This document shows positions 7,673-13,589 of a stretch of 13,589 bases of DNA, piece after piece. The translations under genes and the position numbers were made by a program. How positions within the stretch are numbered: the first letter of the stretch is position 1; each line of letters starts with the position of its first letter. Source of the DNA: an uncultured Ruminococcus sp. (GTDB lineage: Bacteria > Bacillota > Clostridia > Oscillospirales > Acutalibacteraceae); the NCBI GenBank assembly GCA_902762335.1, contig CACWNZ010000009.1:1-13589 (forward strand), read 5' to 3'. A model generated the notes under the pieces. It worked only from the letters and a program-made list of their open reading frames with translations, did no database searches and was not told where the DNA came from.

Positions 7673-8119
7673 TCATTCGCTGCTTTGCAGCCATTCTTTT
7701 ATCAACTGCTTTCTCTGCGGGTATTCCTCTTCGGGAATAAACAATTCCTTCGCCGTGGATGCGGGTGTCAGCTTCCCTTTTTCTTCAAGCCTGATAATAA
7801 TCTTTAATTCTCCATTAAGATAACCTTTGGCATAATTCAATGCCCTTATACGAAGGAAATCTGCAAGGAACGTACAGAAAAATTCATCTGCACGGGTCTT
7901 GCCTGCGCAGGCGGCAAACCTTTCGTATAACATTTCGTCAGATATCTCTTCTATTTTCTCATAGAGATATTCGCTTATATCGGCGGGAAGATACTTCATG
8001 GATTCCTCCGCATACCTTGCTCCGCCGTTTCCCAGAAGCCGCTCTGTCAGCTTACGGTAGTATCCCGTCGCAGCTTCGAGCGCGTCGTTCACGGCTTTGT
8101 CCTTTATTGACTGATCCAT
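7673..8119 (-). CDS. Uncharacterised 148-residue protein
   Basis: I do not recognise the family. The protein starts MDQSIKDKAVNDALEAATGYYRKL, is mostly helical and charged, and has no signal peptide or membrane segment. The C-terminal part (LNGELKIIIRLEEKGKLTPASTAKEL, split here only to describe it: a helix, a KLTP turn and a second helix ending before IPEEEYPQRK) resembles the short helix-turn-helix-like tail seen at the end of some Rpn/PD-(D/E)XK transposase-like proteins, but no nuclease core is present. The ATG at 8119 is preferred over one at 8173 because GAGG stands 8 nt before it and the earlier start falls in a hairpin region. It lies 68 nt downstream of the 456-residue gene on the same strand. 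Confidence 0.6.
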   Translation of the reverse strand: MDQSIKDKAVNDALEAATGYYRKLTERLLGNGGARYAEESMKYLPADISEYLYEKIEEISDEMLYERFAACAGKTRADEFFCTFLADFLRIRALNYAKGYLNGELKIIIRLEEKGKLTPASTAKELFIPEEEYPQRKQLIKEWLQSSE

Positions 8120-8151
8120 ATGATCGCCTCTTTTTTGCAGTATGGTTTTTC

Positions 8152-8172
8152 TGACCGGTGCGGGACCGGTCA
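8152..8172. repeat. 8-bp perfect hairpin between two genes
   Basis: TGACCGGT (8152-8159) and ACCGGTCA (8165-8172) form a perfect 8-bp stem with loop GCGGG. No U run follows on either strand, so it is not a standard terminator. In the leftward transcript it sits between the stop of the 456-residue gene (8188) and the start of the 148-residue gene (8119), where it could act as an RNA stability or processing stem or a protein-binding site. Confidence 0.7.
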
Positions 8173-8187
8173 CGGCAGTATCCGCTA

Positions 8188-9558
8188 TTATCGGAATACC
8201 TGCTCTCTCAGCTCCTTGTTGGAGATCAGGGCTATCAGTCTGCGCATACGTGTTTTGTCGTCAGACAGCTCCTCAAGCTGTTCTTCAAGCAGCATGAGCC
8301 ACGCCCTGTATTCCTTTTTGTGGAAATGACCGATAAAATCATAAAACGCTTCTTCAAAAAAATACACGTGTTTATCCAGGCATTGCTTGAGAAAACCGCA
8401 GAATCTTTTTTGCCATTCAAGTATTTCGTCATCGTCATACAGATCGGAGCGCAGCTCACCGAAGCGTTCGTTCAGCTTGGAAAACCACGCATTCATTTCA
8501 TCGCTGATAGTAACGTCTCCGTCCCTGCGCCACCAATATAGTCTGTCATCGGATGATACCTTGAATATAGCTTCCGTCGTGTATTCGGGGGTCTTATTGT
8601 CCTTGGTTGTTACTGCTATTGTGACGTAATAATCAATCTTTGTTATTTCATCCTCTGAGGTGGTCTTATTCTTCACATGCTCCCACAGCTCGTAAAAGTC
8701 TTTGCCGTACACCTCGGAGATGATCCTGACGTATACTCTTCTGAATATCAGATAACCTCCTATAAAGGTCATATCTTCTTTGTAGTCGGGAAGATATTTT
8801 TGAATATCAGTGTGTTGTTTATCATTAAGGAATTCAATAAGAAGCGAGATCTGCTCTTCCTCATCAAGTCCGCAGCTCTCACGGAACCTCATCATATCCG
8901 AACAGGTATTCATAATCAGCTTGAAATAAATTGAATCCTCCATATACTCTTTCTTTTTATCGGAGTCGGACGCAGCAAGCTTTTTTATTCCGTTAAGGCA
9001 GGCGTATATTGAATAATAGCTTTGCGCCCTGACCTTACCCGGTGAAAACGTGAGCATAAAAGATTGATATTTGTTGAACTCATTTCTGTACTCATCATCT
9101 ACTATCTCGTACACTTTCCAGAGATCATGCCGCCAATGCAGCGTGAATTCCCTGTCAAGTACGCAGCTTATCCATTTTTCAAGATCGTAGGGTATGTTCG
9201 TGGAATCATTGAAAGAGAAGCAGAAGCTGTCAGAATAGGATTCCATAAGAAGATAAAGAGCCTGAACGGCAACGTTGTACTGCCGCCCGCCTATTTTTCC
9301 GCTGAAAACGTGAGCGCCTTTGTTATACAAGCCTGCCTCCTCCCAGAAGTCATCTTCAAAATAGCTGTAGGTTACTTCGAGACAGTCATTTATAAAAAAG
9401 GGCTTTCGCATAAGCCAAAACCTGTTGTCAAAAGCGGTCTGTGAAGATAGCAAAAACAGCCCGGATTGATCTATCAGTCTCAAGGCGTCAGCAATAAAAG
9501 CCTCTTTTTTTTCCTCGGGTATATTAACGTCACCCAGAACGTTTACAAAAGTTCCCAT
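8188..9558 (-). CDS. Uncharacterised 456-residue cytoplasmic protein
   Basis: I do not recognise a named family. The protein begins MGTFVNVLGDVNIPEEKKEA and is rich in aromatic and acidic residues (FEDDFWEEAGLY, YWWRRDGDV), with no signal peptide, membrane segment, P-loop or nuclease motif that I can see; it appears soluble. The N-terminal opening (GxxNVxGDVxxPEEK) and the segment GRQYNVAVQALYLL look like conserved-core candidates. The C-terminal region (about residues 350-456) is helical. The ATG at 9558 is preferred over the in-frame GTG at 9567 because AGGTGG (9564-9569) fits as its ribosome binding site. It is the first gene of a leftward set with its own well-formed promoter. Nearby restriction genes suggest, but do not show, a defence or stress role. 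Confidence 0.75.
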   Translation of the reverse strand: MGTFVNVLGDVNIPEEKKEAFIADALRLIDQSGLFLLSSQTAFDNRFWLMRKPFFINDCLEVTYSYFEDDFWEEAGLYNKGAHVFSGKIGGRQYNVAVQALYLLMESYSDSFCFSFNDSTNIPYDLEKWISCVLDREFTLHWRHDLWKVYEIVDDEYRNEFNKYQSFMLTFSPGKVRAQSYYSIYACLNGIKKLAASDSDKKKEYMEDSIYFKLIMNTCSDMMRFRESCGLDEEEQISLLIEFLNDKQHTDIQKYLPDYKEDMTFIGGYLIFRRVYVRIISEVYGKDFYELWEHVKNKTTSEDEITKIDYYVTIAVTTKDNKTPEYTTEAIFKVSSDDRLYWWRRDGDVTISDEMNAWFSKLNERFGELRSDLYDDDEILEWQKRFCGFLKQCLDKHVYFFEEAFYDFIGHFHKKEYRAWLMLLEEQLEELSDDKTRMRRLIALISNKELREQVFR

Positions 9559-9563
9559 AGACA

Positions 9564-9569
9564 CCACCT
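9564..9569 (-). promoter_or_regulatory. Ribosome binding site deciding the start at 9558
   Basis: AGGTGG on the - strand lies 5 nt before the ATG at 9558. It overlaps the alternative upstream GTG codons, which argues that the ATG is the true start. Confidence 0.6.
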
Positions 9570-9581
9570 GTATAATTATTC

Positions 9582-9593
9582 CGGATCGATCCG
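9582..9593. promoter_or_regulatory. 12-bp palindrome at predicted transcription start (candidate operator)
   Basis: CGGATCGATCCG is a perfect palindrome. With the - strand promoter at 9599-9628, the predicted start of transcription is near 9592, so the palindrome covers about +1 to +11. This is a typical place for a repressor site. It could also form a small 5' hairpin in the mRNA. Confidence 0.45.
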
Positions 9594-9598
9594 AGTAA

Positions 9599-9628
9599 AT
9601 TATAGAATAAATCCCGTCATTTAGTCAA
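9599..9628 (-). promoter_or_regulatory. Sigma-A-type promoter of the leftward three-gene set
   Basis: On the - strand, TTGACT (9628-9623) and a perfect TATAAT (9604-9599) are separated by 18 bp. Transcription would start near 9592, giving a leader of about 34 nt to the ATG at 9558. No other promoter is evident between this one and the methyltransferase gene. Confidence 0.75.
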
Positions 9629-9639
9629 ATTTGCGAAAT

Positions 9640-9676
9640 TTTTCAATTGGAGTTTAAAGCTTTTCAAATGGAGTTT
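9640..9676. repeat. Two 16-bp direct repeats, 21 bp apart, upstream of the promoter
   Basis: TTTTCAATTGGAGTTT (9640-9655) and TTTTCAAATGGAGTTT (9661-9676) match at 15 of 16 positions with a start-to-start distance of 21 bp, two turns of the helix. They lie at about -48 to -63 and -69 to -84 relative to the leftward start of transcription, a usual place for activator sites on the same DNA face. The 21-bp period is that of LytTR-type regulators, though the match to their consensus is only partial (shared GTT core). Confidence 0.6.
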
Positions 9677-9686
9677 TTTGTACTGT

Positions 9687-9707
9687 TTTTGTCTGATACC
9701 GACAAAA
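9687..9707. repeat. 7-bp perfect inverted repeat
   Basis: TTTTGTC (9687-9693) and GACAAAA (9701-9707) flank a 7-nt spacer. It sits between the stop of the MORN gene (9748) and the direct repeats. Without a run of U after it on either strand, it looks more like a dimeric regulator site than a terminator. Confidence 0.45.
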
Positions 9708-9747
9708 TATCAGCGGAAATTCATTCACTTTACCTCTTGAATCCGCA

Positions 9748-10596
9748 TTATTTACAAGAGAAAGCCGAAAAGCTGACAGGATCGTAAAACCGTTCGTTGA
9801 AGTACACAAGGTTTTGGCGGACAATATGTATCATACTGCCAAAAACGGGCTTTGCGGTATTGTTTTTCGGGGAAAAACTATATATGCGAAACGGGAGGCT
9901 GAGGTACGGATCGTCCTCAAGCCTCCCGTATTCAGGGGAATCTGATTGTGATTGATAATCATTATTATATAATGCTGCCCGGCGGCGGTGCTTCTTCACT
10001 GCCACCAATACGACTACTACTATCACGGCAAGCAGGATCACGCTGCCTGTAATAACGACGGGAATGCCCCAACCCGGAACGCCCGATCCGCCTGAAGCGC
10101 CTACCATGCCCGCAACTCCCGCGCTGCCGGGTGCGGCTGCCGCAGCCCATTGCTTGCTTCTGCTGCTCAGATCTCTGCTGTAGGTCGGGTTGCCAAGATC
10201 GATAGTCATATATTCCTCATTTTTCAGATACTCTTTCTGTTTCTCTTCATCAAGATAGACCGGGTCAACGGCGTTGCCCATTTTGATAAGCTCGTTGTTA
10301 TCATCGTAGACCGCATAACCGACCGACCTCGTCAGGTGATTATCACGATATACACCGGGCTCATAATAAGTGTTCTCGGTATTGTATTTTTCAAAGGTGG
10401 TTCCCTGACCGTTTCTTTTACCGTTCTTCATCTCGCCGCGGTAGCAGATCATATATCCGACCGGTGAATATGAAGGACCCATCCTTTCGAAATAATACAG
10501 CATGTGGCAGAATTCACCCTGACCGTTGGGATAGCCGTTTTTCCAATCGCCGCTGTAGTAAAACGTGGTGTTAGAAATGGAGGTTGAACATGACAC
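9748..10596 (-). CDS. MORN-repeat single-pass membrane protein, probably truncated at the N-terminus
   Basis: 282 residues from a GTG at 10596. Two clear MORN repeats (YSGDWKNGYPNGQGEF at 14-29; YRGEMKNGKRNGQG at 52-65) and a weaker third (about 78-97) are followed by an Ala/Gly-rich stretch (151-175), a membrane segment (178-200), then KKHRRR and a tail of about 75 residues. The basic cluster after the membrane segment puts the tail in the cytoplasm and the MORN part outside, which needs a signal peptide; none is present. The frame closes at a stop at 10606-10608, GTG is the only usable start near the N-terminus, and no convincing ribosome binding site or promoter precedes it. It directly abuts a GrpB fragment reading away from it, so loss of its 5' end by recombination is likely. 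MORN repeats mediate lipid or protein contacts. Confidence 0.65.
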   Translation of the reverse strand: MSCSTSISNTTFYYSGDWKNGYPNGQGEFCHMLYYFERMGPSYSPVGYMICYRGEMKNGKRNGQGTTFEKYNTENTYYEPGVYRDNHLTRSVGYAVYDDNNELIKMGNAVDPVYLDEEKQKEYLKNEEYMTIDLGNPTYSRDLSSRSKQWAAAAAPGSAGVAGMVGASGGSGVPGWGIPVVITGSVILLAVIVVVVLVAVKKHRRRAALYNNDYQSQSDSPEYGRLEDDPYLSLPFRIYSFSPKNNTAKPVFGSMIHIVRQNLVYFNERFYDPVSFSAFSCK

Positions 10597-10834
10597 TCGT
10601 TCGCATCATATCCATGCGGTGCTTTGCGATTCTGACGAATGGAATAATTACGTCAATTTCCGTGATTATCTGAACAGCAATACCGAAGCCGCAAGGGAAT
10701 ATGAAGCAGTCAAGCTCAGACTCGCAGAGCAGTATCCTGATGACAGGACAGCCTACACGGACGGCAAGCAGAAAGTCATAGATAAGCTGCTTGCAGAAGC
10801 TCGTGTATGGAAAAGTAAACAGCATCCAATATGA
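10565..10834 (+). pseudogene. GrpB/UPF0157 family remnant, C-terminal half only
   Basis: The readable homology starts near 10595 (TRSHHIHAVLCDSDEW) and continues with NFRDYLNSNTEAAREYEAVK, LAEQYPDDRTAYTDGK and IDKLLAEARVWK, matching the C-terminal half of GrpB (nucleotidyltransferase-fold) proteins, in which HHLHV, FRDYL and the DRxAYTxxK segment are conserved. Full-length members are about 170-190 residues; only about 80 family-like residues remain. The nucleotidyltransferase core (normally containing a GSTAVPGL-type segment) is absent, and the frame is closed by a stop at 10559-10561. The preceding bases belong to the MORN gene on the other strand. It is most likely non-functional. Confidence 0.8.
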
Positions 10835-10852
10835 TAGAGAGCTTATCCTGCG

Positions 10853-10890
10853 AAAAAAGCCGTGCAGATCAATCAAGTCTGCACGGCTTT
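10853..10890 (-). terminator. Strong intrinsic terminator of the McrB/LlaJI operon
   Basis: A perfect 13-bp stem (AAAGCCGTGCAGA at 10856-10868, TCTGCACGGCTTT at 10878-10890) has a 9-nt loop. On the - strand it is followed by a run of six U residues, the standard intrinsic form, 22 nt past the nuclease stop. On the + strand the tail is GAGTTGTGTTT, so it may end the GrpB fragment's transcript less well. Confidence 0.9.
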
Positions 10891-10912
10891 GAGTTGTGTT
10901 TATATAATTTTG

Positions 10913-12340
10913 TTATGCATCTGTTTCGGCTGATCTTTTTTCCCTCGCAAGCAGCCTTTGGTATACGCCGTGGATCTCATCAAGCTGATCGGCGGATATT
11001 TTCGCGCCGTTCAGAAACCGTTCGTATACCCTCGCGGGATCAACGTGGATCATGAGAACGGGAGTATCATCATTCTGCTCGTTTTTTCCGTATTTGCCGC
11101 GGGTCACGTATCCCGAAATATTGAAAAGCCTGTCTGTGCATTTTGTTCCCTCGGGCAAGGGCGATTTGAAATAAACAGGGATAGCCGGAAGCAGCAGGGC
11201 GTTGCAGTAGGATATATCCTTACCGTATTCACGCTCCACGATATCAAGATAACCGATCTGCTTTGCGATGTCCGAATTAGCGGGATAGCCTTCAATAGCT
11301 CCGTCCTTGTCCGAGATCCTTTTCGGCACGTAATACTTTGAATCAAAGACGGAAACGCGTTTTTCTTCAACAAAAATAGTATCTATGATAGACGTTCCCG
11401 TTCCTTTGAAGCTGTTTTCTTCATTCTCTCCCGTAAAGAAATGATATTCCGGGTTGTCGGATTCCTTATCTGCCCGATTGCCGAAAACGCCGTCATTTAC
11501 CGCTTCCCATACAAGATGAAAGGAGGTCGTACCTAAAACGAGATTTGTATAATGAAAGCTTTTTTTGCACCACGCTTCAAGCGCGCGGAACAGGAAAATA
11601 TCTCTGTTGGAAACGGCGGTAAGCATATAATTACGAACAACGGGGACAAGAGCCTTCAGGTCGTCCTCGTTAATGCGGGTCATCTGCGGCATGATGACTC
11701 CGCCGTAATTCTTGGAGTCCTTCAGCAGCTCATAAGCATAGCTTACAGCAGAGGCATGGATATTGGTTATCAGCTTGCTGTAATCCTGCATACGGTACTT
11801 TCGCATAAGCTTCATATAGATCGCGGTATCGCCGTCGATAAAGGGCTGACACTTTTTTATCGTTGCGCCCCAGGCTGTTTTTCCCTTTGACTGTCTTCCG
11901 AGAACACGCTTATCCTCATAGTACAAGCCGTGATTGACGTAATCGTTGATGATATATTCCGCTAAGGAAAGCTTTTCTACCTCGTCCTCTTTTTTCTCTT
12001 TATTGGACGCGGCAAAAACGTTCTCGGCGAATATATCCTCTTTTTTTCTTTCAAGACTGAGCAATACTTCTATGATAGTGTCCGTATGCTTTTTCAGATA
12101 CTCCTGCTTTCCGGGGTCGGCTTCAAGCGGAAAATAACTGTCGTCTGCATATTTGGGGAGGCTGTATATCACGACGCCGTCATTATTCTTTTTCCCTATC
12201 AGAGCCTTGCCGACAAACGCAACGGAATCCCTTTTAAAAAACAGATCCATACGATAAAGCTCATCCATAAGAGTCGGATCATTCAATCGTTTTTTGACCT
12301 TTTCGGCTGACATTCCCTCTTTGATGAATATCTCTCTCAT
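10913..12340 (-). CDS. LlaJI-family restriction endonuclease (McrC-like partner)
   Basis: A 475-residue protein of the LlaJI nuclease family (Pfam RE_LlaJI, PF09563). The family features seen are TTSFHLVWEAVNDGVFGN and the nuclease core IIDTIF...FDSKYYVP, with D320, D333 and K335 as the PD-(D/E)XK metal-binding and catalytic residues. The first third is charged and helical, including a Lys/Glu-rich stretch near residues 95-120, and probably docks on the AAA+ partner. In LlaJI and McrBC systems the AAA+ subunit recognises DNA and moves along it using nucleotide hydrolysis, and this subunit cuts. Its ATG shares four bases (ATGA, 12337-12340) with the stop of the upstream McrB-like gene, so translation is coupled. 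The core residues are intact, so activity is expected. Confidence 0.85.
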   Translation of the reverse strand: MREIFIKEGMSAEKVKKRLNDPTLMDELYRMDLFFKRDSVAFVGKALIGKKNNDGVVIYSLPKYADDSYFPLEADPGKQEYLKKHTDTIIEVLLSLERKKEDIFAENVFAASNKEKKEDEVEKLSLAEYIINDYVNHGLYYEDKRVLGRQSKGKTAWGATIKKCQPFIDGDTAIYMKLMRKYRMQDYSKLITNIHASAVSYAYELLKDSKNYGGVIMPQMTRINEDDLKALVPVVRNYMLTAVSNRDIFLFRALEAWCKKSFHYTNLVLGTTSFHLVWEAVNDGVFGNRADKESDNPEYHFFTGENEENSFKGTGTSIIDTIFVEEKRVSVFDSKYYVPKRISDKDGAIEGYPANSDIAKQIGYLDIVEREYGKDISYCNALLLPAIPVYFKSPLPEGTKCTDRLFNISGYVTRGKYGKNEQNDDTPVLMIHVDPARVYERFLNGAKISADQLDEIHGVYQRLLAREKRSAETDA

Positions 12341-13589
12341 GTGTTTCCACCCGATCCACCGTTATCGGTTTTCTGCTCGGCATCGGCAGCTTCCGGCTCA
12401 GGCGGGACGGCGGTTTCCTGCTTAGCGGCTTCGGTTACGGCGGCTTGTTTTTCTTCCCCGTTCTTATCTTCCGTCTGCGCTTTAGCAGGTGCGGCTTCCT
12501 TATCCGCGTCTTCACGGGTCTTTAGCTTTCCGATATCAATGATTTCATCTATCGGCGTATTTGCTGCCAACGCCGATCTGACAGCGGAAATATTGCGATA
12601 TTCATTATGGAACAGATCCTCCGGTCTGAGCCTGACTACGTCCTGCAGCAGATATGTAAGCAGCTTATCCGCAAGAGGGTTTACCATATTTGAACGATCC
12701 TTGGCACCCATATAAGCGTTTATCATTTTAAGCTCGGAGGTCTTGAAAAACCACGAGCCTATCCAGCGGTCCTCCTCGTATTTTTTCTGAAGCTTAGCGT
12801 TGATCGCCTTTCTGAAGGTATCCCAATAATATTCCTTGCCCTCCGGGAATTCCTTGGTTTTCAGAATGATAGTTCTCTCTTCCGAAATATGTTCGGAATT
12901 GATATCCATATACTTGAACTGCCAGCGGCGCTTAAAGGCGGAATCAAGAACGTAAACGTCCTGATCCGCGCTGTTCATTGTAGCCCGGATATATAGGTTT
13001 GAGGGCAGGGAGATCGTACCGTCATACAGATCGCCGAGTGTTTCCTTAAGATACTTATCGAGCGCCGTTTCGGGCTTGACGGAATATTCGCTGTTTCCGT
13101 CGTTATCCCTGTCAAGCACCTGAAACAGGTCACCGAATACGGCGGCAGCCTTTGCACGGTTGATTTCCTCAATGGCAAGGAGATAATTATGAGGCTTTTC
13201 GTTCTGAGCCCTGTCTCTTACGGCCCTGACGTAGATATTTATAAACGGTCCCGGCTCGAATTCATAGGTCAGCTTTTCTTCTCCCGTTTTTTCATCAGCC
13301 CCTTTAACAGGCTTATAGCAGCCGACAAAGCTCTCATATGAATAGTCCTCATAGAAGGTCACGCGGGTAAAGTATTTGTTGATGAAATCATTTTGAGCTT
13401 TAGAAATTTTTTTATTGACCGTTTGGGAGGTATCATCATTTGCTTTGAAATCTACTTTTATGCCGAATTCTTTTTCGTATGCATCAGTCAGAGCCTTGAA
13501 TGTATCTTCAGAGATATTTTCTCCGATACTGCCGAATGGCTCATAGTTTTCGACCCTGCTCAAAAGCTTTTTCTCAAATTCCTCATTTA
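12337..13589 (-). CDS. mcrB: McrB-like AAA+ restriction subunit (5' end outside window)
   Basis: The frame is open through base 13589, so the N-terminal DNA-binding region and Walker A lie beyond the window; about 416 codons are visible. FYEDYSYESFVGCYKP matches the conserved SYEDF segment after Walker A in McrB-type proteins. Walker B reads LLAIEEINRA (IEEINRA at 13153-13173) and is followed by VFGDLFQVLD; MNSADQDVYVLDSAFKRRW (12922-12978) holds the sensor/arginine-finger region. These mark the McrB/LlaJI.R1 branch of AAA+ proteins, which hydrolyse GTP (or ATP) to drive restriction. A TTG at 13563 could be read as a start but would remove conserved parts. The last 60 or so residues are Ala/Glu/Lys/Pro-rich and probably disordered. 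The gene overlaps the LlaJI gene by 4 bp. Confidence 0.85.
   Translation of the reverse strand, partial: NEEFEKKLLSRVENYEPFGSIGENISEDTFKALTDAYEKEFGIKVDFKANDDTSQTVNKKISKAQNDFINKYFTRVTFYEDYSYESFVGCYKPVKGADEKTGEEKLTYEFEPGPFINIYVRAVRDRAQNEKPHNYLLAIEEINRAKAAAVFGDLFQVLDRDNDGNSEYSVKPETALDKYLKETLGDLYDGTISLPSNLYIRATMNSADQDVYVLDSAFKRRWQFKYMDINSEHISEERTIILKTKEFPEGKEYYWDTFRKAINAKLQKKYEEDRWIGSWFFKTSELKMINAYMGAKDRSNMVNPLADKLLTYLLQDVVRLRPEDLFHNEYRNISAVRSALAANTPIDEIIDIGKLKTREDADKEAAPAKAQTEDKNGEEKQAAVTEAAKQETAVPPEPEAADAEQKTDNGGSGGNT

Noticed and set aside
8152..8172. Intrinsic terminator after the 456-residue gene
   Set aside because: The stem is good but neither strand has a U run behind it, so it is reported only as a hairpin.
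9706..9747. Terminator for the MORN gene (CTCTTG/CAAGAG, 6-bp stem)
   Set aside because: The loop is 15 nt, the stem is short, and no U run follows on the - strand.
10571..10876. - strand frame of about 101 codons across the GrpB remnant
   Set aside because: It is the complement of the GrpB-like sequence and crosses the strong terminator at 10853-10890; the + strand shows clear family features.

Overview
The window looks like chromosomal DNA of a Gram-positive gut Clostridia member, most likely Ruminococcaceae/Oscillospiraceae. The grounds are strong AGGAGG-type ribosome binding sites, sigma-A-like promoters, a lipoprotein with a Ser/Glu/Lys linker, and a large HD-GYP/GGDEF/EAL protein of the sort common in Ruminococcus. 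This is a family-level inference only. No tRNA, rRNA, CRISPR array, transposase or insertion sequence was found, and no gene-free stretch exceeds 300 bases (the longest is 9559-9747).

Left part (1-6850, + strand): the 3' end of a DUF3810 membrane protein with an HExxH motif is followed by a promoter (918-946) and a structured leader. Three closely spaced genes follow: a 1295-residue cyclic-di-GMP protein with one intact HD-GYP domain and degenerate receiver, GGDEF, EAL and second GGDEF domains; a lipoprotein with a 15-bp-period repeat array; and a RadC-family protein that has lost a metal-binding His. A strong hairpin terminator at 6823-6848 serves this set and the opposing genes.

Middle (6855-9750, - strand): a three-gene set reads leftward from a clear promoter at 9599-9628. 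It encodes an unrecognised 456-residue protein, an unrecognised 148-residue protein and a small-molecule-type SAM methyltransferase. The promoter region is unusually ornate: a 12-bp palindrome at the predicted transcription start, two 16-bp near-identical direct repeats 21 bp apart, and a 7-bp inverted repeat.

Right part (9748-13589): a MORN-repeat single-pass membrane protein (- strand) abuts, at its own 5' end, the C-terminal half of a GrpB-family gene (+ strand). Both lack their N-termini, which marks a recombination or deletion scar. Beyond a strong leftward terminator at 10853-10890 lie two translationally coupled - strand genes: a McrB-like AAA+ protein (cut by the window edge) and a LlaJI-family PD-(D/E)XK nuclease. 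Together they form a nucleotide-dependent restriction (anti-phage) system whose cognate methyltransferases, if any, lie outside the window.
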